This document shows positions 10,186-18,100 of a DNA stretch of 32,429 bases, in pieces; position 1 is the first letter of the stretch; each line of letters starts with the position of its first letter. The stretch lies in NCBI RefSeq assembly GCF_000757605.1, contig NZ_JQAK01000001.1, positions 612,822-645,250 of the forward strand. Direction: 5' to 3'. The stretch is from Candidatus Paracaedibacter symbiosus. GTDB taxonomy: Bacteria > Pseudomonadota > Alphaproteobacteria > Paracaedibacterales > Paracaedibacteraceae. A program made the position numbers and the translations under genes. Below the pieces are notes generated by a model. That model had not been told where the DNA came from and made no database searches. It saw only the letters and a list, made by a program, of their open reading frames with translations.

Positions 10186-11523
10186 ATGATCAAGAAAATT
10201 GCTTACCTAAACACTAGCCTTGTTTGCGCTAGCTTTTTATTTGGGGCGACTTCAGTTTATGCGGCTTTAAATTGTCAAACAGTTTGTCAAGGTGATGTAT
10301 GTGGTGTATCAGAAAGACTCGCCCAAGAATGCATCAAAGAATGCGGCACAGCCCCTATTAATGATTGTAGAAAGGCTGCCCGAAAAGCTTTCCAGCTTTC
10401 TAATCAAGAGAATGTGAGAGCGGGGCGCCAAGCTGCTAGACAGAACCAAAACCAAGAACCCGACATGGAAGGTATGGGAGCGATGTTTGGCGATGACTCT
10501 GGTAACAATGACAACGGCAACAGAGGCGGAAACATTAATCTCAACACCCCAAATTCTGGCCAAAATGATCCACTAAACCAAGACGATCAAGGTCAAGATA
10601 GTAATGATCAGATGAATGATCAAGGACATGATCAAGGGCAAACTCCTTCTGATCCGGCACAAAATCCTGATTTAAGCAACCAATCAGAAGCACAACTCTC
10701 AGGCAAAACCTGTCAATCACCCCAAGCAGTGAATAGTTCGATTGCCGAAGCAATCACCATTTTGCAGAAAATTAATTCATGTGGTGGCGCTCAGCAAGTA
10801 AATCACGGTCCAGCTGCTCCCCCACCCCCTCCTCCTGCCATGAGAAAAGGTGCACCTAATCACGGGGGCGGAGCCATCACCAATGATATGCTCAATCAGG
10901 GACGCCAGAATTTACGAAGCAACAATCGCATCCCAATGCCACCACCCCCTCCCCCTGCCATGAGAAAAGGTGCACCTAATCACGGGGGCGGAGCCATCAC
11001 CAATGATATGCTCAATCAGGGTCGCAATAATCTGCGCAAAACAACGCCGAATCAGCAAAATCAAAAGGGTGATAATAACCAACGTCCAAAAATTACGCCG
11101 GATATGCTCAATCAGGGTCGCAATAATCTGCGCAAAACAATACCTAATGCGCGACCAACATTTCAGGTGAATACAGATGCTTTTTCCAATCAACTTCAAG
11201 ATCAAAGACAAAAATTAAAGCCATCTCCTAACCGGAATGGTGGCAGCAATAATGTCCCTCCACCGCCACCACCTCCACCAGCTATGAGAAAAGGTCCAGC
11301 TGGGCAAGGTGGTAGCCTTAGTGGGGATAGACCTCAACAAGCAGCGCGCTCAAAGGCGGCTCAACGGGCGCCTAATCAGCAGCAAGGCAATCGCCAGGTT
11401 TTCCATAACTCGGAATCCAAAGATCCTTTGGGCAACCTCGGCAAAATGGTTGCCGACAACGTCATGGGGAACATGGGTGGCGTGAAGGGAGCAGGAAACG
11501 CTGGCGGCAACGGCGGCAATTAA
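10186..11523 (+). CDS. Secreted proline-rich repeat protein with WH2-like motifs (putative actin-binding)
   Basis: The 445-residue protein belongs to no family I can name. The frame opens at 10162, but ATG 10186 is preferred: TAGG lies upstream, and translation from it gives a clean signal peptide ending near SVYA. A cysteine-rich head follows (CQTVCQGDVCG, then CIKEC and C). Residues numbered from the 10162 start: about 75-180 are Gln/Asn/Asp-rich and disordered. Polyproline tracts lie at 220-225, 260-265 and 366-373, each followed by AMRKG. Three repeats, DMLNQGRQNLRS (242-253), DMLNQGRNNLRKT (282-294) and DMLNQGRNNLRKT (314-326), plus a degenerate FSNQLQDQRQKLKP (341-354), resemble the WH2 pattern L-x-x-G-x-x-L-(R/K)-K. 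The tail is Gly/Asn-rich. A host-actin role is inferred from the motif layout only. Its stop overlaps that of kdsB by 4 bases. Confidence 0.8.
   Translation: MIKKIAYLNTSLVCASFLFGATSVYAALNCQTVCQGDVCGVSERLAQECIKECGTAPINDCRKAARKAFQLSNQENVRAGRQAARQNQNQEPDMEGMGAMFGDDSGNNDNGNRGGNINLNTPNSGQNDPLNQDDQGQDSNDQMNDQGHDQGQTPSDPAQNPDLSNQSEAQLSGKTCQSPQAVNSSIAEAITILQKINSCGGAQQVNHGPAAPPPPPPAMRKGAPNHGGGAITNDMLNQGRQNLRSNNRIPMPPPPPPAMRKGAPNHGGGAITNDMLNQGRNNLRKTTPNQQNQKGDNNQRPKITPDMLNQGRNNLRKTIPNARPTFQVNTDAFSNQLQDQRQKLKPSPNRNGGSNNVPPPPPPPPAMRKGPAGQGGSLSGDRPQQAARSKAAQRAPNQQQGNRQVFHNSESKDPLGNLGKMVADNVMGNMGGVKGAGNAGGNGGN
10822..11140 (+). repeat. Internal direct repeats in the proline-rich gene
   Basis: Bases 10822-10901 recur at 10942-11021 with a single mismatch (period 120 bases). 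Bases 11005-11044 recur exactly at 11101-11140 (period 96). The first pair carries a polyproline tract, AMRKG and a WH2-like motif; the second pair carries only the WH2-like motif. This near-identity points to recent duplication, and copy number may vary between strains. Confidence 0.9.
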
Positions 11524-12263
11524 TCCCTCAACATTGCGACGACGCGCTCCAAATCCTGGGGCGTGTCAACGCTTTGAGGGATCTGCGATATCCTTGTAAC
11601 ATCAATCCTCATCCCTGCTTCTAATGCTCTTAACTGTTCCAACTTTTCAGTCATCTCTAAATAAGATGGCGCCCGTTGAACAAACCGATTTAATGCCTCT
11701 TTACGGTAAGCATAAACACCAATGTGATAGTAAAATTCTGTGGCATTCGCAGGAATTGCCTGGCGTGAAAAGTACACAGCGCGTGCTACCTGACCATCAA
11801 CCACCTTTCGCCAAGTCCCCGTGGCAATCTTAACCACATTAGGATTGGTGATTTGCGATGCCTCTTCAATTTTTGCCGCCAGGGTTGCAATATCTACCTC
11901 GGGCTCTGCAAAGGGTAACATCACTTGCCGCACATCATTTGGATCAATCGTCGGCAAATCGCCTTGCAAATTAATGACGATGTCATAATCGGATCCCGCA
12001 TCAAACTGATTCATCGCCGCGACCACACGGTCTGTCCCACTGGGAAGATCAGGATCCGTGATAATCGCTTCGCCGCCTGCCGCGCGAACAACACTGGCAA
12101 TTTCTTCACCACAACAAGCCACAATCACCGGCCCCACATTCGCGAGCATCGCCTGACGCCAAACACGCACAATCATCGGCACTCCCTCGATCAGCGCCAA
12201 TGGCTTTTGAGGAAGGCGGCCAGCAGCCAGACGTGCTGGAATCACAATTAAAGTCTTTGTCAT
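11520..12263 (-). CDS. kdsB: 3-deoxy-manno-octulosonate cytidylyltransferase (CMP-KDO synthetase)
   Basis: The 247-residue cytoplasmic enzyme activates KDO with CTP for lipopolysaccharide inner-core synthesis. The N-terminal nucleotide-binding loop is LIVIPARLAAGRLPQKPL (about residues 5-22), followed by SGTDRVVAA and VINLQGDLPTID. FYYHIGVYAYRKEAL lies in the C-terminal half. The open frame extends to a TTG at 12305, but ATG 12263 is chosen because the family begins directly before LIVIPAR. The gene is convergent with the proline-rich gene. With bamD it implies an LPS-bearing outer membrane. Confidence 0.93.
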   Translation of the reverse strand: MTKTLIVIPARLAAGRLPQKPLALIEGVPMIVRVWRQAMLANVGPVIVACCGEEIASVVRAAGGEAIITDPDLPSGTDRVVAAMNQFDAGSDYDIVINLQGDLPTIDPNDVRQVMLPFAEPEVDIATLAAKIEEASQITNPNVVKIATGTWRKVVDGQVARAVYFSRQAIPANATEFYYHIGVYAYRKEALNRFVQRAPSYLEMTEKLEQLRALEAGMRIDVTRISQIPQSVDTPQDLERVVAMLRD

Positions 12264-12714
12264 TTTATTACTATACTTATAAAAAACCGTCTCTTTTTTT
12301 AACAAGTTTGATCAAAGTGTTCAATTGATAATTAGGATTTGCGACATTCATCAGCCTGAATAAAGGGTTTTTTAGTTTGCGTTTTGTAAAGATGTTAATG
12401 ATATTAATAAGGAAGAGAGCAGCCTCACCAAGCTTTAAAAGTTTCCCTCAATCCTTGTTCAAAAATCCAATGAAAAAACTACTACTGTCATTTCGCGGTG
12501 CTCCTCTCTACGCCAGAGCATAATTGTCAAGTTGTTAAAGAAACTTGCGGAATAAGAAATTAAAATGAGGAGTCAAGAGTCTTAAAACACTAAAATTATT
12601 CTTTCTAAAGATGAGAGAAAAAACGACAAAAATTCTCAAAGTCTTGACTCTTGACAAATTATCAAAAAGATCCAATATTGTAATTGAACCAATAATTACT
12701 AAAAATGGCATACC
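12264..12714. other. Intergenic region between kdsB and the 12715 gene
   Basis: There are 451 bases with no gene I can support. A 41-codon plus-strand frame near 12400-12525 has no recognisable product and no clear ribosome-binding site. An inverted repeat and a promoter-like pair near 12572-12681 are listed separately. The kdsB promoter should lie close to 12270-12350 on the minus strand, but I cannot place it. Confidence 0.4.
12651..12681 (+). promoter_or_regulatory. Putative promoter of the 12715 gene, inside an inverted repeat
   Basis: TTGACA at 12651-12656 is a perfect -35. An A/T-rich -10 candidate (AATATT 12674-12679, or TATTGT 12676-12681) follows at 17-19 bases. The -35 lies in one arm (12646-12655, GACTCTTGAC) of a perfect 10-base inverted repeat whose other arm is 12572-12581 (GTCAAGAGTC). 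This leaves a leader of about 28 bases before the ATG. Confidence 0.35.
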
Positions 12715-13584
12715 ATGTTTCGAAAAATTTTACTTATCTCAAGCGTTATCGCTACAACAGCTTGTTTTGCCGATGACATTCACAACCGCACGACTGCCCC
12801 TGGCTTGTTTGCTGGTATTAAGTCATTCTTTTACAATTTAAAACCTGCTTACCTTAAGCATCCGGACAGTGGCTCCGTGCAACTTAATCCCCAAGCGACA
12901 GAGCTTGATGAAGAAGGACAAAGCAAAGCTATAACGAGCTACTCTCCCCAACCAGTTGATCCTTTTCCTCACGCGCCAAAAGAGCCGGGAGAAACTATTA
13001 CTGCACAAGATCTTTTTAAAAGCTATACCTCTTCCGCATTTCAGCCAATCAGCTCTACTTCAGAATCAACCAAGAGCTCCTCTTATTCAACGATGGTGAG
13101 AAATGCTTCTTTTAGCATTGGCGGCATACAACATCACCGTAAACCTTTGGGCGAACTTGCCTCCCCTATCTATTGGTTAAGCCACACCCTTGACCAAGGA
13201 ACAACGGATATCACCCGCACAATTAGCAAAGCTTTCAGTAGCCTTGGAATGGTAACCGGAAAATTAAAAGCTCTTGAGGAACCAGCCATTTCTGAACCTG
13301 AAGAAGAGACATATGATTCAGGGACAACATGCTTTAATGCCGATGCGTCAATCGTTGAGCTTGATCCCAATCTGTTCAATCGTGGCATGGCAGAAGCAAA
13401 AAAAACAGCTGAAGGCTATGTTGAGCTTCTCAAAAGTGGTGGAGGTTCCGTCAACGAATTAGACTTTAAATTTCCTGGAATACCTTATCTTTTACAAAAT
13501 GAACTTTATAGATTGGGTCGGGCAGCGGGACGCAAACCCCTGCAACGACTTTCTCAAGTCTTTTCCATGGCAAAGAAGCACTAG
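12715..13584 (+). CDS. Secreted protein of unknown function
   Basis: The 289-residue protein belongs to no family I recognise. Residues 1-19 form a signal peptide (MFRKILLISSVIATTACFA, cleavage before DD). The cysteine at 17 is not in a good lipobox. The middle (about 60-150) is rich in Ser/Pro/Thr. The C-terminal 75 residues are the most ordered-looking part (FNRGMAEAKKTAEGYVELLK, then FPGIPYLLQNELYRLGRAAG). No clear Shine-Dalgarno precedes ATG 12715. A promoter-like pair lies upstream and a strong terminator 64 bases downstream, so it is probably a single-gene unit. Confidence 0.75.
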   Translation: MFRKILLISSVIATTACFADDIHNRTTAPGLFAGIKSFFYNLKPAYLKHPDSGSVQLNPQATELDEEGQSKAITSYSPQPVDPFPHAPKEPGETITAQDLFKSYTSSAFQPISSTSESTKSSSYSTMVRNASFSIGGIQHHRKPLGELASPIYWLSHTLDQGTTDITRTISKAFSSLGMVTGKLKALEEPAISEPEEETYDSGTTCFNADASIVELDPNLFNRGMAEAKKTAEGYVELLKSGGGSVNELDFKFPGIPYLLQNELYRLGRAAGRKPLQRLSQVFSMAKKH

Positions 13585-13647
13585 CTTCACAGGAACGAGA
13601 AATTTCATCAATTCCTCAGAACAGCATATTAATAGTTAAAGATCTAC

Positions 13648-13672
13648 AAAGAGGGGGAATCCCCCTTTTCTT
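13648..13672 (+). terminator. Rho-independent terminator after the 12715 gene
   Basis: GGGGG and CCCCC pair around an AAT loop. Flanking AAGA/TTTT pairs (one wobble) extend the stem, and TTTTCTT follows. It sits 64 bases after the stop codon and before the next ribosome-binding site. Confidence 0.8.
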
Positions 13673-13742
13673 CCACTCAAAAATCAATTGACTTTTAAAG
13701 AAAATTATCCTAAAATTAAAAAAATTAATTTAGGAGTAAAAC

Positions 13743-14099
13743 ATGTCCCTAAAAATAAAATTAGGTCTATTTCTCTTGCTTCAGGCAACCTGCCTTAAAG
13801 CCTCAGCATCTGAACCGTCAGCACCAGACCCTTCCAATTTCCTCGCCCCCACCATCATTGCTAGGACCCAGGAACCTTCAAACAACGCAGATCTAGATAG
13901 TTTAACTTACTCTCCTCTGACTCTAGGTGATTTACCTTCCTTTTCTCCGGTAACAAATAACTTTTTTTCTGTAGATGTCGGCACAATACATTTATCAGGT
14001 GCCAATCAGTATAAAGGTTTGACAACAATTACCGGCACAATACATTTATCAGATGTCAATGAGTATGAAGGTTTGACAACAATTACAGATGAAAATTGA
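13743..14099 (+). CDS. Short secreted protein with two autotransporter-type beta repeats (probably truncated)
   Basis: This 118-residue protein has a clear signal peptide (residues 1-22, cleavage near ASAS) and a Ser/Pro-rich linker. Its C-terminus consists of two consecutive 18-residue units, GTIHLSGANQYKGLTTIT and GTIHLSDVNEYEGLTTIT. These resemble the beta-strand repeat of autotransporter passengers (G-T-L-x-L-S-G-x-N-x-Y-x-G-x-T-T-I). Real autotransporters carry many repeats and a beta-barrel. Here the frame ends four residues after the second unit, so it is probably a truncated gene or a minimal secreted derivative. AGGAG lies seven bases before the ATG, so translation start signals are strong. 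Confidence 0.75.
   Translation: MSLKIKLGLFLLLQATCLKASASEPSAPDPSNFLAPTIIARTQEPSNNADLDSLTYSPLTLGDLPSFSPVTNNFFSVDVGTIHLSGANQYKGLTTITGTIHLSDVNEYEGLTTITDEN
13980..14087 (+). repeat. Two tandem 54-base units
   Basis: Unit 1 is 13980-14033 and unit 2 is 14034-14087. They differ at only a few positions (for example AGGTGCC/AGATGTC and CAGTATAAA/GAGTATGAA). Each encodes one 18-residue beta repeat, which fits in-frame tandem duplication. Confidence 0.9.
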
Positions 14100-14245
14100 C
14101 GCTCAGTAAATAACGTTGAGATATTGCCGCAGAGCACTCAATAATAGCTTATTATTATTTTGGAACAGTGTTCCCTGTTGGCGGACTCTTTGCACGAATT
14201 TATCAGCCCCCCCATCCGTAAGGTGTTGTGACTTCTGTCTTTATG

Positions 14246-14296
14246 GCTACCCAGTGTGGCCTTGTAGTTGCCCTCAAACTGGGTAGCTATTTTTTT
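14246..14296 (+). terminator. Stem-loop with T-tract (probable terminator) before the cytochrome c gene
   Basis: GCTACCCAGT (14246-14255) pairs perfectly with ACTGGGTAGC (14278-14287) around a 22-base loop, followed by TATTTTTTT. The loop is long for a classic terminator, so an attenuator or element remnant is also possible. It would end transcripts from the 13743 gene. Confidence 0.5.
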
Positions 14297-14378
14297 CGGT
14301 AAATTTTTAATAATCTCTTTCTCAAGTAGCCATTTCGATTTATACTTATTATAGTAGTAATTTTTATAACTGGCTCGA

Positions 14379-14921
14379 ATGAATAGTTTTGAATTTAATA
14401 AAATTGCAGCAAGCATTCTTGTTGCTCTTCTCGTTGCAATGTCAGGCTCATTGCTTTCTGATATCCTCATTCATCCAACGCCACTCGAAAAAAACATTAT
14501 CCCCATCGATTTAGGCGCGGCAGGTGCCTCTGCAGGAACAGAGAAAAAAGAACTTCAGCCGATTACGCCAGTGCTTGCCTCAGCTGATGCTGAAAAAGGA
14601 AAAGTTGTGGCTAAAAAATGTTTACAGTGTCACACCTTCGAAAAAGATGGTCCTAACCATACAGGTCCGAATTTGTGGGGAATTGTTGGCAATCAATTTG
14701 CTCACGCGGCAGGTTTTGCCTATTCCCAAGGCCTTAAAGACAAACACGGCAAAGGTGACTGGGAAGTTGAAGAGCTCAACAAATTTTTACATAAACCACG
14801 TGAGTATATTCCGGGCACGAAAATGTCATTTGTTGGTATTGCCGATGATAAAGAACGTGCTGATCTCATCGCCTACTTAATGACCTTGAGTGATAGTCCA
14901 AAACCACTCCCAAAAATATAA
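14379..14921 (+). CDS. cycM: Membrane-anchored class I cytochrome c (CycM type)
   Basis: The 180-residue c-type cytochrome has an uncleaved N-terminal anchor (about residues 8-30), a linker, and a periplasmic heme domain. The heme is attached through C81-x-x-C84-H85 (CLQCH), with M149 in PGTKMSF as the likely sixth ligand. GPNLWGIVGNQFAHAAGF and the long loop before KMSF are typical of the CycM/cytochrome c552 group, which passes electrons from the bc1 complex to terminal oxidase in alphaproteobacteria. The ATG at 14379 has no good Shine-Dalgarno. yejA starts 17 bases after the stop, so cotranscription is possible. No cytochrome c maturation genes are in the window. Confidence 0.92.
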   Translation: MNSFEFNKIAASILVALLVAMSGSLLSDILIHPTPLEKNIIPIDLGAAGASAGTEKKELQPITPVLASADAEKGKVVAKKCLQCHTFEKDGPNHTGPNLWGIVGNQFAHAAGFAYSQGLKDKHGKGDWEVEELNKFLHKPREYIPGTKMSFVGIADDKERADLIAYLMTLSDSPKPLPKI

Positions 14922-14937
14922 AAGAGATTCCTTACCC

Positions 14938-16842
14938 ATGATCTTAGCTTTTAAACTTTCCCCCCATAGTCGTCTGTGGGGATTTTTGTTTTTAATCACA
15001 TTCAATTCCCTTGTGCTCTCTTCTGCTCAGGCTGAAAAAACCCATGGTTTTTCTAGCTTTAATAACCTTAAATATCCTGTCGATTTTACTCATTTTGACT
15101 ATACAAACGCAGAAGCTTCTAAAGGGGGCCAACTTAATTTAGGCGCTCTGGGAACATTTGACAGTTTAAATCCCTATATTGTTAAAGGGACACCGGTCGG
15201 TGGGATTGGTCTGACTTACGCACGCCTTCTTAACGAAGCCCGTGATCGTCCAGGTGAATCTTATGCTTTTGTAGCCGAAGCGTTAGAAGTCGCACCGGAC
15301 CACTCTTCGGTTACTTTTTTTCTTAACAAAAATGCCAAATTTAGTGATGAGACACCGATTACCGTTGACGATGTGATCTGGAGTTTTGAGATTTTACGCG
15401 CTAAAGGGCTGCCTCTTTATCGCACTTATTATAAGAATGTCAGCCAGGTTGAGAAAATCGATAACCACACAGTCAAGTTCACCTTCACGACGACTACAAA
15501 TCATGAACTGCCGATGATTATTGGTCAGCTTCCCATATTGCCGAAAAAATATTATGAGAAAGTTGACTTCACCTCAACCACATTAACTCCTGCCCCCACG
15601 AGTGGCCCCTATACAATCGAGTCAGTGGATCCAGGGCGCTCCATCACCTACAAACGTAATCCGCATTGGTGGGGTGAAAATGTTCCCTCGCAAAAAGGAA
15701 GTAATAACTTTGATCGCATCCGTCTTGATTACTATATGGACGCCAATACTTTATTTGAAGCATTTAAGGCTGGTAAAATTGATTTACGAGCTGAAAATAT
15801 AGCGCGAAACTGGGCCACTGCCTATAACTTTCCCGCAGTCAAAAATGGATGGGTTGTGCGGACTGAAATTCCGAATAAACTTCCCGGGGCTACATATGGC
15901 TTGTTTTTCAATACACGTCGTCCCCTTTTTGAAGATCCTCTTGTCCGTGAGGCGTTGACCTTATGCCTCAACTTTAAATGGTTGAATGAAAAATTCTTCT
16001 TTAACCTTTATAGTCGCAACTTAAGTTATTATCCAAACTCTGACTTTGCCGCGACGGGGAAACCAAGTGCGACCGAATTAAAACTTCTAGAACCGTTCAA
16101 AAGTGAACTCCCAAAACAAGTCTTCGATGAAGTCTTCGCTCTTCCCGAAGCAGGTAGTGAATCTGAATTCCGCAAAGAGCTTAAAAAGGCGCAAAGTCTC
16201 CTAGAAGAAGCTGGTTGGACGCTTGACAATAAGGTGATGAAGCACAAAAAAACCGGCCAGGTTTTAGAATTTGAAGTGCTTGTAGGTGACCACACATTTG
16301 AGAAGATTATCCTCACCCTAAAAGACGCATTACAACGTATCGGCATTAACATCAACGTACGTCTATTGGATGCAACTTCTTATATTTATCGGGTCGAACA
16401 CCTTGATTATGATATGATTGTCGGCATTTTTCTCCAAAGCCCCTCGCTGGGCAATGAACAACGTGACTTTTTTGGCTCAGAGCGAGCTGATAACATTGGC
16501 ACTTATAACTATGCTGGCATTAAAAACAAAGTCGCAGATGCGTTGATCGAGCAGTTAATTCAAGCACAAAGCTATACTGAGTTATGCGAGACAGCAAAAG
16601 CCCTTGACCGCGTTCTTCTGTGGAATTTTTATATGATTCCTGCTTGGCATAGCTCCACCACTTTTGTTGCCTACTGGGATAAATTTGATCACTCCAAAAC
16701 CAGCCCTGCTTACTCCAAACTGGATTATAGTAGTTGGTGGTATGATGAAAAAAAGGCGACCGCCCTTTCACAAAGAATGAAAAATGAATCAGAATCAAGT
16801 ATAAGAAAAGTATGGCTGAAACTAAAATCATTCTTCTTATGA
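14938..16842 (+). CDS. yejA: Peptide ABC transporter, periplasmic binding protein YejA
   Basis: The 634-residue family 5 solute-binding protein captures oligopeptides (microcin C-like in E. coli) for the YejBEF importer. The frame is open from 14890, but ATG 14938 gives a proper signal peptide ending in SSAQA. Characteristic stretches are PVDFTHFDYTNAEASKGG, FDSLNPYIVKGTP, and TVDDVIWSFEIL near residue 140. It is first in yejA-B-E-F. In intracellular bacteria Yej transporters have been linked to peptide nutrition and resistance to host antimicrobial peptides. Length is in the usual 600-range. No defect is visible. Confidence 0.95.
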   Translation: MILAFKLSPHSRLWGFLFLITFNSLVLSSAQAEKTHGFSSFNNLKYPVDFTHFDYTNAEASKGGQLNLGALGTFDSLNPYIVKGTPVGGIGLTYARLLNEARDRPGESYAFVAEALEVAPDHSSVTFFLNKNAKFSDETPITVDDVIWSFEILRAKGLPLYRTYYKNVSQVEKIDNHTVKFTFTTTTNHELPMIIGQLPILPKKYYEKVDFTSTTLTPAPTSGPYTIESVDPGRSITYKRNPHWWGENVPSQKGSNNFDRIRLDYYMDANTLFEAFKAGKIDLRAENIARNWATAYNFPAVKNGWVVRTEIPNKLPGATYGLFFNTRRPLFEDPLVREALTLCLNFKWLNEKFFFNLYSRNLSYYPNSDFAATGKPSATELKLLEPFKSELPKQVFDEVFALPEAGSESEFRKELKKAQSLLEEAGWTLDNKVMKHKKTGQVLEFEVLVGDHTFEKIILTLKDALQRIGININVRLLDATSYIYRVEHLDYDMIVGIFLQSPSLGNEQRDFFGSERADNIGTYNYAGIKNKVADALIEQLIQAQSYTELCETAKALDRVLLWNFYMIPAWHSSTTFVAYWDKFDHSKTSPAYSKLDYSSWWYDEKKATALSQRMKNESESSIRKVWLKLKSFFL

Positions 16843-16852
16843 GAAATAAGTA

Positions 16853-17947
16853 ATGCTCACATATACTCTGCACCGTCTTCTCCTGATGATTCCTACCTTA
16901 TTGGGAATCATGTTGATTAACTTTGTGATTGTTCAAGCGGCTCCTGGTGGTCCTGTTGAGCAAGTCCTCTCCAAATTACGAGGTCAATCGTCGGACCTCG
17001 ATTCTCGCCTTGGTGGTGCGGGTGCGGACACGCATCAAATGCAATCAAGTAGTGGGAGTGAAAGTGTTTATCGGGGCGCCCAGGGGATTGATCCAGCGTT
17101 TATCAAAGAATTGGAAAAGCAGTTTGGCTTTGACCAGCCAGCTTATAAACGCTTTATCATTATGATGAAAAATTATGCGATATTTGATTTTGGCAACAGC
17201 TATTTCCGCGATACGAGTGTCATTAAATTGGTTCTGCAAAAGCTTCCCGTCTCTATTTCCATTGGTTTATGGACGCTCCTGTTAGTCTACTTAATCTCAA
17301 TTCCCCTTGGGATAAAAAAAGCCGTGACAGATGGCTCCGCTTTTGATGTATGGACCAGCGCTGTGATCATTGTGACGTATGCCGTGCCAAGCTTTTTATT
17401 CGCTCTTTTTCTGATTGTGCTCTTTGCGGGCGGAAGTTTCTTCACCATCTTTCCCTTACGTGGATTGACTTCAGAAGATTGGGATACCATGACCACTTTG
17501 AGTAAAATTCTCGATTATTTGTGGCACTTGATTTTGCCCATTTCGGCAATGGTGATTGGCGGTTTTGCAAAGTTGACTTTACTTACTAAAAATTCATTCT
17601 TGGAGGAAATTAGCAAGCAATATGTGGTGACGGCCCGGGCTAAAGGCCTTACCGAAAATCGAATTTTGTATGGTCATATTTTTCGCAACGCCATGTTAAT
17701 TGTGATCGCAGGCTTCCCTGCCGCCTTTATCGGCATTTTGTTCACCACCTCCTTATTAATTGAGGTATTATTCTCCCTTGATGGATTAGGTTTACTTGGC
17801 TTTGAATCCGCCATGAACCGGGATTATCCGGTGATGTTTGGTACCCTTTATATTTATACCCTCATTGGGATGTTCCTGCACCTGATTGGTGACTTAACCT
17901 ATATGCTGGTCGATCGACGCATTGACCTAGCTGCCAGCCGAGGATAG
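16853..17947 (+). CDS. yejB: Peptide ABC transporter permease YejB
   Basis: The 364-residue inner-membrane permease has an N-terminal helix (MLTYTLHRLLLMIPTLLGIM), a periplasmic loop of about 110 residues with a charged SKLRGQSSDLDSRLGG insertion typical of YejB, and a C-terminal five-helix transport domain. The coupling-loop motif is VVTARAKGLTENRILYGHI. It starts 10 bases after yejA. It should form the channel with YejE. Confidence 0.95.
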   Translation: MLTYTLHRLLLMIPTLLGIMLINFVIVQAAPGGPVEQVLSKLRGQSSDLDSRLGGAGADTHQMQSSSGSESVYRGAQGIDPAFIKELEKQFGFDQPAYKRFIIMMKNYAIFDFGNSYFRDTSVIKLVLQKLPVSISIGLWTLLLVYLISIPLGIKKAVTDGSAFDVWTSAVIIVTYAVPSFLFALFLIVLFAGGSFFTIFPLRGLTSEDWDTMTTLSKILDYLWHLILPISAMVIGGFAKLTLLTKNSFLEEISKQYVVTARAKGLTENRILYGHIFRNAMLIVIAGFPAAFIGILFTTSLLIEVLFSLDGLGLLGFESAMNRDYPVMFGTLYIYTLIGMFLHLIGDLTYMLVDRRIDLAASRG

Positions 17948-18100
17948 GATGTTAACCCCTGCTTTTCTGAAGAATATTGTTTATAATTGCCGGACGCCCG
18001 TGCTTCAGGGTGTTTATCTTCGGGACGGCGAAATTTATTGTACTTGCCTCCTAATGGGAGTAATTTCAAGGCAACCTCAGAGGACTTACGGATACTTAAG
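17948..18100 (+). promoter_or_regulatory. 153-base structured spacer between yejB and yejE (possible internal promoter/leader)
   Basis: The rest of the operon is tightly spaced, but this gap holds an exact TATAAT (17982-17987), without a good -35. Two potential RNA hairpins follow. The first uses GCCG...CGGC and CCCG...CGGG (about 17988-18030). The second has TTGCC...GGCAA enclosing TCC...GGA (about 18041-18074). Function is unknown. Confidence 0.25.

Noticed and set aside
12611-12841. Plus-strand open frame of 76 codons before the 12715 gene
   Set aside because: It spans the putative promoter and is out of frame with the signal-peptide protein, with no ribosome-binding site; a shadow.
14138-14470. 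Minus-strand open frame of 110 codons
   Set aside because: It overlaps the start of the cytochrome c gene on the other strand and covers a stem-loop; no family signal, and the N-terminal part is an antisense shadow.
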